Shown in pieces: positions 8,368 to 16,206 of a stretch of DNA of 59,663 nucleotides; positions within the stretch are counted from its first letter, which is position 1; each line of letters starts with the position of its first letter. The notes below the pieces were generated by a model, which worked only from the letters and a program-made list of their open reading frames with translations, was not told where the DNA came from and ran no database searches. The DNA comes from Paracoccaceae bacterium. Lineage in GTDB: Bacteria; Pseudomonadota; Alphaproteobacteria; Rhodobacterales; Rhodobacteraceae. Location: assembly GCA_022763485.1 (NCBI GenBank), contig JALEGX010000062.1, positions 1-59,663 of the forward strand, given 5' to 3'. Position numbers and translations under genes: made by a program.

Positions 8368-9429
8368 TCAGGCCGAGACCGTTGCGCCGCGCTGATCGAC
8401 AAGGAAGTCGGTGATCATGGCCCCGATCCACATGAAGAAGAGCGCGGCCCAGGCGGTGCCTGCAAAGATCGAGCCTCCGGTCACGCCTGCACCGATGGCG
8501 CAGCCGCCCGCCAGCATGCCGCCGAACCCCATCAGCGCCGCGCCGATCATGGCCTTGCGCATGGTGACGGGGCCGTCGAAGGCCTGGAGCTTCATTTCGC
8601 CGGCCAGACCGGCAGAGATCATCGCCCCGATGAAGACACCGGGGACCAGCCCCACGTCGAATTCCAGCACGGCATTGCGGTCCAGGAAGAACATCAGCGT
8701 ATGGGCCGAGGGGCCGGTGAAGGTGGCGCTTTCGATCTGCACTGGGTCGAAGGCCACCGTCGACAGCCCATAGGTCAGCACCCAGCCCAGCGCCACGGCG
8801 AACCCCACGCCCGAGGCGAAGATCAGCCGCGCCGCGCCGATCCGCTGTCTGCGCGACAGGATCAGCGCCACGATGGCAAAGCCAACGCCGATCATCAGAC
8901 CCGCCTGCTGGGGCAGACCGACCGCAGACAGAAGGTCCATGTTGCGGCCACCATCGGTGATCCAGAGCGAGGCCAGCCGGTCGCGGAGCGGGGAGAGCAG
9001 GCCAGTGAGGCTCATTTGTGCGACCACGGCGAAGATCAGCCCCGACACGACCGAGCGCAGGTTGCCGGTGGCTGCCAGCACCAGGAGGCGCCCGGAACAG
9101 CCACGCGCCAGAACCATGCCGGCGCCAAACAGCAGACCGCCGATCACCGCGCCGGACCAGCTGCCGGGGACGGCCATCATGCGGGCATCGGCGCTTTCCA
9201 TCAGGCCCAGAAGCTGCGCGCCCTGCACCCAGACAAGCGCGGTGGAAAAAGTGAGGAACCAGACCGCAACCTTGTCTTCCATCTTGCCGCGGGCAAACTC
9301 CACCGTCGCCGCGCGCAGACAGAAGCGGGACCGCTGGGCCGCGAAGCCGAAGACGATGCCGGTCAGAAGCCCGAAGAGGGCAGCGGTGGGGGCCTCGCCA
9401 ATGCGTTCGACCAATGCAACCAGATCCAT
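8368..9429 (-). CDS. YeeE/YedE family membrane transporter (sulfur compound transport)
   Basis: The protein has 353 residues and about ten membrane segments. It carries the YeeE/YedE (TsuA-like) hallmarks: an early CLRAATVEFARGK, then the Cys-containing loops GMVLARGCSGRLLVLA and MLAGGCAIGAGVTGG. Members move thiosulfate or related sulfur species, with the conserved cysteines relaying the substrate; the exact substrate here is inferred. The ATG at 9429 has a GGGGGGA ribosome site about eight bases upstream. A GTG nine codons upstream would remove that logic. An FNR-like box lies about 62 bases upstream, which suggests expression at low oxygen. Confidence 0.85.
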   Translation of the reverse strand: MDLVALVERIGEAPTAALFGLLTGIVFGFAAQRSRFCLRAATVEFARGKMEDKVAVWFLTFSTALVWVQGAQLLGLMESADARMMAVPGSWSGAVIGGLLFGAGMVLARGCSGRLLVLAATGNLRSVVSGLIFAVVAQMSLTGLLSPLRDRLASLWITDGGRNMDLLSAVGLPQQAGLMIGVGFAIVALILSRRQRIGAARLIFASGVGFAVALGWVLTYGLSTVAFDPVQIESATFTGPSAHTLMFFLDRNAVLEFDVGLVPGVFIGAMISAGLAGEMKLQAFDGPVTMRKAMIGAALMGFGGMLAGGCAIGAGVTGGSIFAGTAWAALFFMWIGAMITDFLVDQRGATVSA

Positions 9430-9491
9430 GCGTTTCCCCCCGGAATAGATATTCACTGATCGCGATGTAATTGAATGTTGGCGCCGCCTCC

Positions 9492-9505
9492 TTGATTTGG
9501 ATCAG
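9492..9505. promoter_or_regulatory. FNR/FnrL-type box upstream of yeeE/yedE-like gene
   Basis: TTGAT-TTGG-ATCAG matches the FNR/FnrL palindrome TTGAT-N4-ATCAA at nine of ten fixed positions. It lies between the divergent transporter genes. The side towards the YeeE-like gene (start 9429) is A/T-rich, with -10-like AACATT/CAATTA sequence, while the other side is G/C-rich, so the YeeE-like gene is the likelier target. Confidence 0.6.
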
Positions 9506-9616
9506 GTTCCGGCCGGGCGCACCGGCACGCCGGGTGGTCTGCGCATGGATGCAGAGGCGCTGTGCGCTGTGCAATTTTTCCTGTCCAAGCCCCTCAGACA
9601 GGCGTATGTGCGACAT

Positions 9617-10852
9617 ATGATCCATAGTCTTCCCCTTGCCCAGGCCAAGGACCTGCCGCTCTGGCGCAGGCCCGTGGCGCTGTTGTTTGTCACAGCCATG
9701 GCGATGCCCATCGCGTTCTATGCGTGGTACGCGCTGCTGAACAATTTTGTCATCGAGGCGGCCGGGTTTGACGGTGCCGATATCGGCCTGCTGCACACGG
9801 TGCGCGAGATCCCCGGCTTTGCCGCGATCGGGGTGATTGCCATCCTGCTGTTCGTGCGGGAGCAGGTGCTGGGCCTTGTGTCCCTTGCCTTGCTGGGTGT
9901 GGCGACGGCCTTCACCGCCTGGTTTCCGCATCTGACCGGGATCCTGACCCTGACGTTCCTGAGCTCTCTGGGCTTTCATTATTATGAGACGGTGAACCAG
10001 TCGCTGCAGCTGCAATGGCTGCCCAAGGAAAAGGCGCCTCAGATGATGGGGTGGCTGATGGGCGCGGCCTCGGCCACCACGCTGGTGGTCTTTGTCCTGA
10101 TCGTGCTGATGTGGGAAACGCTGAACCTGTCCTACAATCTGGTGTTCATGGCGGCGGGTCTGGCAACTGCGGTGATCGCGTTGGCCAGCCTGTTTATCTA
10201 TCCCCAGTTCGAAGCAGAGGTGCCGCAGAACAAATCCATGGTGCTGCGCAAGCGCTATTGGCTGTATTACGCCTTGCAGTTCATGTCAGGGGCACGGCGG
10301 CAGATCTTCATGGTGTTTGCGGGCTTCATGATGGTCGAGCGTTTCGGTTTCGAGGTGCATGAGCTGACCGGTCTCTATCTGATCAACCTGGTGATCAACA
10401 TGATTGCCGCGCCGTTTCTGGGCAAGCTGGTCGGCACATACGGAGAGCGCAAGACGCTGATCTTCGAATATGTCGGGCTGACCATCGTTTTCCTGGCCTA
10501 TGGCGGGATCTACTGGTTTGGCTGGGGCGTGTTGCTGGCCTCCATCCTCTATGTGATCGACCATATCCTGTTTGGCTTTGCGCTGGCGCTGAAGACCTAC
10601 TTCCAGAAGATCGCGGATCCGGCCGATATTGCGCCGACCGCGGCGGTGGCCTTCACCATCAACCATATCGCGGCCGTGTTCCTGCCGGTGCTGCTGGGCC
10701 TTCTGTGGGTGGTGTCGCCCGGTGCGGTGTTTGCCCTGGCGGCGGGCATGGCGCTGACCTCTCTGGCGCTGTCGCTGCTGATCCCGCGCCATCCCGAGCC
10801 GGGTAACGAGACCATACTGCGGAAATACGCTTCCGCCGCCCCGGCCGAATAA
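9617..10852 (+). CDS. MFS transporter
   Basis: The 411-residue protein has about twelve hydrophobic segments and no signal peptide, as in major facilitator transporters. The cytoplasmic loop QLQWLPKEKAPQMMGWLMG (between segments 4 and 5) and GKLVGTYGERKTLIF (between 8 and 9) fit the family's conserved loops. The substrate cannot be assigned. The start is set at the ATG at 9617 because the first membrane segment follows about 20 residues later; there is no clear ribosome site, and the open frame upstream covers an FNR-like box. The stop overlaps the start of the MATE gene (TAATG). Confidence 0.75.
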   Translation: MIHSLPLAQAKDLPLWRRPVALLFVTAMAMPIAFYAWYALLNNFVIEAAGFDGADIGLLHTVREIPGFAAIGVIAILLFVREQVLGLVSLALLGVATAFTAWFPHLTGILTLTFLSSLGFHYYETVNQSLQLQWLPKEKAPQMMGWLMGAASATTLVVFVLIVLMWETLNLSYNLVFMAAGLATAVIALASLFIYPQFEAEVPQNKSMVLRKRYWLYYALQFMSGARRQIFMVFAGFMMVERFGFEVHELTGLYLINLVINMIAAPFLGKLVGTYGERKTLIFEYVGLTIVFLAYGGIYWFGWGVLLASILYVIDHILFGFALALKTYFQKIADPADIAPTAAVAFTINHIAAVFLPVLLGLLWVVSPGAVFALAAGMALTSLALSLLIPRHPEPGNETILRKYASAAPAE

Positions 10853-12246
10853 TGGCCGGGCAGGGGCGGTTCCTGACCGGATCCACGATGGGTCATGTGG
10901 TGCGCATGACCCTGACCGGGACGATGGGGATCACCTTTGTCTTTCTGGTGGACGCGGCGAACCTGTTCTGGATTGCCAAGCTGGACCAGCCCAAGCTGAT
11001 GGCGGCCATCGGCTTTTCCTTTGCCATCCAGTTCTTGTCGGTGAGCGCCGGGATCGGCCTGATGATCGCGGCGACCGCGCTGATCTCGCGCGGGATTGGG
11101 GCGGGCAAGCGGGGGTTGGCGCGACGACAGGCGACCAGCGCCATGGTGCTGGCCTTTGTCATCCAGAGCCTTGTGGGGCTGCTGATCTATCTCTTCCGCC
11201 ATCAGATCCTGGCGCTGTCGGGCGCGACGGGTGAAACGGCGGCGCTGGCCGCGCGCTATCTGGCGATGACGGTGCCTTCGCTTGGGGTGATGGCGGCGGG
11301 GATGATCGCCAATGCCGCCTTGCGCGCCGAAGGGGACGGGGTACGGTCGATGACCGTGACGCTGGCCTCGGGCGGGTTCGCGATCATTGTCGATCCGATC
11401 ATGATCTACGGGCTGGGCTGGGGGCTGGACGGCGCGGCGATCGGTGTAGTGCTGTCGCGCTTTGTCATGTTGGGCGTCGCGATCTATTTTGCCACCGTGA
11501 CCCATGACCTGCTGGCCCGTCCGCGCAGGCGGGATTGCTGGGGGTCCTTGCGTCCCTATTTCGCCATTGCCGTCCCCGCAATCCTGACGCAGCTGGCCAC
11601 CCCGGTGGGCAACTTCATCCTGACCGCTGCCATGGCGCCCTTCGGGGATGAGGCGATGGCGGGCTGGGCTGTGGTCGGGCGGCTGACCGTCGTGGCGCTG
11701 GGCGGGATCTTTTCGCTGGGCGGAGCCATTGGCGGCATCTTTGGTCAGAACTTTGGCGCGCGGAAATATGACCGGGTGCGCTGCACCTATCGCGACGCGG
11801 TGATCTTTGGTCTGATCTACACGCTGGCGACCTGGGGAATTCTGGCGCTGACCGGGCCGATGATTGGCCGCGCGTTCGAGCTCGACGGTCTGTCGCTGGA
11901 GGTGCTGACCGCTTTTACCACGCTGGGGGTGGGCGGCTTCGTCTTTGCCTCGTTGCTATTTGTCTCCAACGCGGCCTTCAACGCGCTGGGCAAACCGCGC
12001 CGTGCCACGGTCAGCAACTGGACCCGCGACGGGCTTTTGACCCTGCCCATTGCCATGATGATGGCCGCATGGATGGGCGCGCCGGGGGTGATCTATGCCC
12101 AGGCGTTCAGCAACATCCTTGTGGGCCTCGCCGCCTGCGCCTGGGGGTGGCATTATGTGACCTGCCTGCATCGCCAGGCGCTGCCGCCGCTTGACCTCGC
12201 CCCGCCGCGTCCTTACGCGCATGCTGACAGATTTCGGAGACGCTGA
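10852..12246 (+). CDS. MATE family efflux transporter
   Basis: The 464-residue protein has twelve hydrophobic segments in two similar halves, as in multidrug and toxic compound extrusion transporters (DinF/NorM group). Recognisable stretches are ATALISRGIGAGKRGLARRQATSA in half one and GGAIGGIFGQNFGARKYDRVRCTYRDA in half two, where the G-QN-GA element is typical. Such proteins use a sodium or proton gradient to export cationic compounds; the natural substrate is unknown. The ATG overlaps the MFS stop by one base and its TGA overlaps the prmA start (TGATG), giving a tight three-gene unit. Confidence 0.85.
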   Translation: MAGQGRFLTGSTMGHVVRMTLTGTMGITFVFLVDAANLFWIAKLDQPKLMAAIGFSFAIQFLSVSAGIGLMIAATALISRGIGAGKRGLARRQATSAMVLAFVIQSLVGLLIYLFRHQILALSGATGETAALAARYLAMTVPSLGVMAAGMIANAALRAEGDGVRSMTVTLASGGFAIIVDPIMIYGLGWGLDGAAIGVVLSRFVMLGVAIYFATVTHDLLARPRRRDCWGSLRPYFAIAVPAILTQLATPVGNFILTAAMAPFGDEAMAGWAVVGRLTVVALGGIFSLGGAIGGIFGQNFGARKYDRVRCTYRDAVIFGLIYTLATWGILALTGPMIGRAFELDGLSLEVLTAFTTLGVGGFVFASLLFVSNAAFNALGKPRRATVSNWTRDGLLTLPIAMMMAAWMGAPGVIYAQAFSNILVGLAACAWGWHYVTCLHRQALPPLDLAPPRPYAHADRFRRR

Positions 12247-13118
12247 TGCCCACCTTTACCGCCCTGACCACCCTGACCGGAAAAGCCCCAGCCGAAAAGC
12301 TGGGCGAAGCCATGGAACGCCTGATCCCCGAACCGACCGGTGTGGGCGTGTTCGAGGTCGAAGACGGATCCGGCCTGTGGGAGGTCGGCGCCTATTTCAC
12401 CGAAACGCCGGATGAAACCGCGCTGGCCGTTCTGGCCGTGGCGTTTGAAGCCAAACCGTTTGTCGTCTCCGAAGTGCCGGAAACCGATTGGGTGGCCCAC
12501 GTGAAGCGCGAACTGGCCCCGGTCGAAGCGGGCCGCTTCTTTGTTTACGGATCGCATGATGCGGACAAGGTGCCCGCCGACAAGATCCCGCTGCTGATCG
12601 AGGCGGCGATGGCCTTCGGCACCGGCCACCACGGCACCACGCTCGGGTGCCTCAAGGCGCTGGACCATCTGATCAGCGAAGGCTTCAAGGCGGACAAGCT
12701 GGCCGACATCGGCTGTGGCACCGCCGTTCTGGCCATGGCGGCGGCCCGCGTCTGGGAAGGGACCTTCCTGGCGTCCGATATCGATCAGGTTGCTGTCGAG
12801 GTGGCCGAGGCCAATCTGGACGCCAACGGCATGGCCGGAGCCGTCAAATGCATCGAGGCCGCGGGTTTTGATCACCCCGATCTGAAGGGCAGCGCGCCCT
12901 ATGACCTGATCTTTGCCAACATCCTGAAAGGCCCTCTGGTGGCGCTGTCCCCGGATCTGACCGCCCATCTGCGCCCCGGGGGCTATGCCATTCTGTCGGG
13001 AATTCTGAACGAACAGGCCGAGTCGGTGATCGAGGTTTATCAAGAGAACGGAAACAATCTGGTGCAGCGTCAGCAGATTGGTGACTGGACTACGCTGCTG
13101 TTGCAGAAAAAGGCGTAA
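12246..13118 (+). CDS. prmA: Ribosomal protein L11 methyltransferase
   Basis: PrmA trimethylates lysines and the N-terminus of ribosomal protein L11. The 290-residue protein has the variable N-terminal L11-binding domain (1-100) and then the catalytic domain with AFGTGHHGTT (126-135), the SAM motif DIGCGTAVLAMAA and FANILKGPL, which corresponds to the NI[L] substrate motif. The start overlaps the MATE stop. Finding prmA behind two transporters is unusual, but the overlaps indicate co-translation. Confidence 0.93.
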   Translation: MPTFTALTTLTGKAPAEKLGEAMERLIPEPTGVGVFEVEDGSGLWEVGAYFTETPDETALAVLAVAFEAKPFVVSEVPETDWVAHVKRELAPVEAGRFFVYGSHDADKVPADKIPLLIEAAMAFGTGHHGTTLGCLKALDHLISEGFKADKLADIGCGTAVLAMAAARVWEGTFLASDIDQVAVEVAEANLDANGMAGAVKCIEAAGFDHPDLKGSAPYDLIFANILKGPLVALSPDLTAHLRPGGYAILSGILNEQAESVIEVYQENGNNLVQRQQIGDWTTLLLQKKA

Positions 13119-13220
13119 ATAGGGCGGGTTTTAGGGGCATTTGAGGCGCTTGCCCCATTTCTGCCACATTTCAGACCTAACTTTGTCTCATCCGCTGGTG
13201 GGGGCCAGTTGGAGGCTGCC

Positions 13221-13565
13221 ATGAGCCAGGACATTGTTGAGTTTAAAAAACGTTTGCGCCGCCTTGAGCGCAAGCACACCGCCATGTCGCGTGGGTATGA
13301 TGCCCACATGCGAGCGGACGGTCTGATCGTCATCAAACCCAAGCGTTCTGCCCCTGCGGTGTCGGGGCGTGCCGTGATCATTTTCCTGCTGGCGTTCTTT
13401 GTTTTTAAGGGCTTCATGCTCGCCAACATCGGTATCGCTGGTTACGACGAACGCGTTGAGCGCCTGGAACAGGGCACCGTCGTGGAACAGGCCGGTGCCT
13501 GGGTAATGCAGCGTGAACCGCTGACCCAGTTTGTTGCGGACAAGATGGGCCCGATCCTGCGCTGA
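13221..13565 (+). CDS. Small single-pass membrane protein, unknown function
   Basis: The 114-residue protein has a basic N-terminal part (KKRLRRLERKHTAMSRG, likely cytoplasmic), one hydrophobic segment AVIIFLLAFFVFKGFMLANI at about 51-70, and a C-terminal part of about 45 residues outside. A perfect GGAGG at 13211-13215 fixes the ATG at 13221. I do not recognise the family; it resembles short conserved hypothetical membrane proteins of Rhodobacterales. It stands alone between prmA and a terminator. Confidence 0.75.
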   Translation: MSQDIVEFKKRLRRLERKHTAMSRGYDAHMRADGLIVIKPKRSAPAVSGRAVIIFLLAFFVFKGFMLANIGIAGYDERVERLEQGTVVEQAGAWVMQREPLTQFVADKMGPILR

Positions 13566-13663
13566 GGTTTTTCTGCATCCCGAAGGGGTGCGTGTGTCCC
13601 GGAGTGTGCCCCAATTGTGCCGCATTCCGGGGGTAGCAAGTAAGGCAGTTTCGCCACATTCTG

Positions 13664-13701
13664 AAAAGCGGTTCTCACTTGGCTGGGAACCGCTTTTTCT
13701 T
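13664..13701 (+). terminator. Intrinsic terminator
   Basis: An 11-bp stem AAAAGCGGTTC / GAACCGCTTTT (13664-13674 with 13687-13697) is followed by TCTTT, so the plus strand ends in TTTTTCTTT. It lies about 100 bases after the small membrane protein gene and before the convergent SH3 gene. Confidence 0.8.
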
Positions 13702-13723
13702 TGTTTCCATCACTATGAATGTG

Positions 13724-14239
13724 TCAGTCGCGCAGCTCATCGGGGCGTACGCCCCAGAGGTGCTTCTTCTTGGCCCAGCCGCTGTAGCCGCCGGCCGAAA
13801 CCTCACACCATTCGGGGCCGCAATCGCCCAGCCGGGCGACGACGCCCAATTCGAACGCCACCGCCACCGGCGCTTGCGGGTCAGGTCGTGTGTGGGCGGG
13901 GAGCATGTCTTGTTCGATCAGCACGGTGCGGGCACCAGAGAGCAGGGCATAGTGGATCCATCCACCAGCCCCGTCACGATCCTGCACGCGTCGCCAGTGC
14001 CCATATTCTGCGGTGACCTGCAACGGCATGTCGCGGCGCTTGAACACCCAATCGATCCGGTGGGTCAAAGAGGGGCCGCGCCTGACATTGCCTTCGCTGG
14101 CCTTCATCGACACGAAGCGCGGCAGCGGCAGATTCGTCACCGGTCCGCGTCGGGTTTCCGCAAGGGCACTGCCCGTCAGGGCGATGCCACAAACCAATGC
14201 TGCCACCGCGTGGCGCAGTTTCGATACCTGTCCTGTCAC
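13724..14239 (-). CDS. Secreted SH3-domain protein
   Basis: The protein begins with a signal peptide (LRHAVAALVCGIALTGSALA, cleaved before E) and then has two bacterial SH3-type repeats. The first includes the family's FVSMKASEGNVRRGPS and later GHWRRVQDRDGAGGWIHYALL; the second contains DCGPEWCEVSAGGYSGWAKK. Such domains bind cell-wall peptides or mediate envelope contacts. No ATG lies near the signal peptide; the GTG at 14239 gives 171 residues and is the best available start, but the ribosome site is weak and a GTG ten codons upstream is possible. The long open frame further upstream is a shadow of the divergent dehydrogenase. Confidence 0.75.
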   Translation of the reverse strand: MTGQVSKLRHAVAALVCGIALTGSALAETRRGPVTNLPLPRFVSMKASEGNVRRGPSLTHRIDWVFKRRDMPLQVTAEYGHWRRVQDRDGAGGWIHYALLSGARTVLIEQDMLPAHTRPDPQAPVAVAFELGVVARLGDCGPEWCEVSAGGYSGWAKKKHLWGVRPDELRD

Positions 14240-14431
14240 AGCCTGCTCGCCGCTCTGTTTGGCCACTCTGTTTTGGTGGCTCTGTTTCTGAACATCCGCC
14301 TGCGCTTGCCCTGCACAGTACGAAAAACTGAGGCAAAATCGCCGCAGCGCCGGTTGGTTCTTGTACCCCCCCGGATCCTGCGTCACGATGCCATGGAGTC
14401 GGTCAGTTTGAAAAGAAGTGGGAGAGGACAA

Positions 14432-15418
14432 GTGGCAAGAGAACGTCTGAGTGTTGTTGTTACGCGACGGTTGCCGGAACCGGTGGAAACGCGGTTGAGC
14501 GAGTTGTTCGATGTGAAGCTGCGCGCAGATGACGCTCCGATGACCCGGCAGGAACTTGCCGCGTCGCTGCGGGATGCGGACGTTCTGGTGCCCACTGTGA
14601 CGGACACCATTGACGCGGCGCTGCTCGGCCAGGCGGGCGACCGTCTGAAGCTGATCGCCAACTATGGCGCGGGTGTGGATCACATCGATGTGGCGACTGC
14701 ACGGCAGCGGGGCATTCTGGTGTCGAACACGCCCGGCGTACTGACCGATGATACGGCGGATATGACCATTGCGCTGATCATGGCCGTTGTCCGCCGGATC
14801 CCCGAAGGTCTGGCCGTGATGCAGAAGGGCGAGTGGCAGGGCTGGGCCCCCACCGCGCTGCTGGGGGGCCGCATCGGGGGGCGCAGGCTTGGCATTCTGG
14901 GCATGGGACGGATTGGTCAGGCGGTCGCCCGCCGGGCTGCGGCCTTTGGCATGCAGGTGCACTATCACAATCGGCGCCGCCTGCGGCGTGAGATCGAAGA
15001 AGACCTGCAGGCGACCTATTGGGAAAGTCTGGACCAGATGGTCGCGCGGATGGATGTGCTATCGATCAACTGCCCGTCCACGCCTTCAACCTTTCACCTG
15101 ATGAATGCGCGCCGTCTGAAGCTGATGAAACCCTCGGCCGTGATCGTCAACACCTCGCGCGGCGAAGTGGTGGATGAACACGCGCTGACCCGCATGTTGC
15201 GTGCCGGTGAAATCTCGGGCGCGGGGCTGGACGTCTATGAGCATGGCACGGACATCAATCCGCGCCTGCGTGAGCTGGAGAATGTCGTCCTGCTGCCGCA
15301 CATGGGGTCGGCGACCATCGAAGGCCGGATCGAGATGGGTGAAAAGGTCATCATCAATATCAAGACCTTCGAAGACGGACACCGCCCGCCCGATCAGGTC
15401 GTGCCATCGATGTTGTAA
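14432..15418 (+). CDS. D-isomer-specific 2-hydroxyacid dehydrogenase (glyoxylate/hydroxypyruvate reductase-like)
   Basis: The protein has 328 residues when it starts at the GTG at 14432, which has GGAGAGGA five bases upstream; longer in-frame versions have no support. The NAD(P)-binding motif is LGILGMGRIGQ (G157-x-G159-x-x-G162). The catalytic set is R243 (NTSRGEVVDE), E270 (LDVYE) and H290 (LLPHMGSATIE). Enzymes of this group reduce glyoxylate, hydroxypyruvate or similar 2-oxoacids in the cytoplasm. The basic residues after the second strand (NRRRLRR) favour NADPH. The exact substrate is open. Confidence 0.88.
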   Translation: MARERLSVVVTRRLPEPVETRLSELFDVKLRADDAPMTRQELAASLRDADVLVPTVTDTIDAALLGQAGDRLKLIANYGAGVDHIDVATARQRGILVSNTPGVLTDDTADMTIALIMAVVRRIPEGLAVMQKGEWQGWAPTALLGGRIGGRRLGILGMGRIGQAVARRAAAFGMQVHYHNRRRLRREIEEDLQATYWESLDQMVARMDVLSINCPSTPSTFHLMNARRLKLMKPSAVIVNTSRGEVVDEHALTRMLRAGEISGAGLDVYEHGTDINPRLRELENVVLLPHMGSATIEGRIEMGEKVIINIKTFEDGHRPPDQVVPSML

Positions 15419-15461
15419 AGCGCGCTTTGCGGGTGCCCTTCCGGACTACCGGCAGGGCACC
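15417..15461. other. Hairpins between convergent genes
   Basis: The gap between the dehydrogenase and the M23 peptidase holds a perfect 12-bp palindrome AAAGCGCGCTTT (15417-15428) and an 8+4-bp stem GGTGCCCT...AGGGCACC (15432-15461) whose loop contains the peptidase stop codon. No T-tract follows on either strand, so a terminator role is only possible. Confidence 0.45.
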
Positions 15462-16069
15462 GGATAGGTTAGGGTCCCGGCCGGATAGCGTTTGGATTTC
15501 GAAAAGCAGGTCACGTTGCCGGGGCCATCCGCCCAATATAGGTGCGGGTTCACGCCTTTCTTGCCGTCCACCAGATATTTGACGTGCCCCCAATAGGAGC
15601 CCTTGCTGCCGCTCCGATGTTTGCGCCCCAGCTGGAAATGCAGGTGGCGCACGCCAGAGATGCAGCGAAACCTGTTCTGGTTGTTGCTCAGTCTGGCAAT
15701 CAGTTGTCCGCGCGCGACGCGATCCCCTGGACGCACCAGGATATCCCCCACATGCCCATAGGCGGCGATAAGCGGTTTTCCGTCCTTGCCCTTGCCGTGA
15801 TTGATCACCACCGTCGGCCCCCAACAGGTGCCGATATCGGTTTCCACCACCACGCCCGGTGCGGCGGCGATGATCGGCTGTCCCACCGGGCCGGGGATGT
15901 CGATGCCTTGATGTTTGCTGCTGCGGCGCTTGCCTTTCACGCCCAGACGGCTGTGAAAATCGGAAATGATCTTTGGCGCGCCGCTGGGCAGTCTGGGGCT
16001 TTGGGCGATGGCGGGCAGCGCTACGGCAACTCCGGCGACAAGGGCGATGGCGGGCAATAGCTTGTGCAT
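15446..16069 (-). CDS. M23 family zinc metallopeptidase (secreted)
   Basis: The 207-residue protein starts with a signal peptide (MHKLLPAIALVAGVAVALPA, cleaved after AIA). The LytM/M23 zinc motifs are present: HQGIDIPGP (H-x3-D), GHVGDILVRPGDRV and HLHFQLG (H-x-H). Enzymes of this family cut peptide cross-links of peptidoglycan in the periplasm; some that lack coiled coils act directly as endopeptidases. Four cysteines after the signal peptide may form disulfides. The ATG at 16069 is chosen because it gives a normal signal peptide; an upstream TTG at 16096 has a slightly better purine stretch. Confidence 0.85.
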   Translation of the reverse strand: MHKLLPAIALVAGVAVALPAIAQSPRLPSGAPKIISDFHSRLGVKGKRRSSKHQGIDIPGPVGQPIIAAAPGVVVETDIGTCWGPTVVINHGKGKDGKPLIAAYGHVGDILVRPGDRVARGQLIARLSNNQNRFRCISGVRHLHFQLGRKHRSGSKGSYWGHVKYLVDGKKGVNPHLYWADGPGNVTCFSKSKRYPAGTLTYPVPCR

Positions 16070-16206
16070 CTGAAATACCGATTTGGACCTGATCAACCCT
16101 CAGGAAATTCACAATGACCTGTGCGGTCAAGTAGGGAATCCCCTCTGGCCCGTGCCCGGTCCGCGGGCTACCGTTTGCCACATATGCGTGCGTAGGGGAG
16201 GAACAC

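Noticed and set aside
8285..10015. 576-codon minus-strand frame spanning the YeeE-like gene
   Set aside because: It overlaps the transporter gene in another frame and has no recognisable domain; the transporter frame has membrane segments and a ribosome site.
13724..14968. Extension of the SH3 gene to 414 codons
   Set aside because: The added part is antisense to the dehydrogenase, while the signal peptide appears only near 14239.
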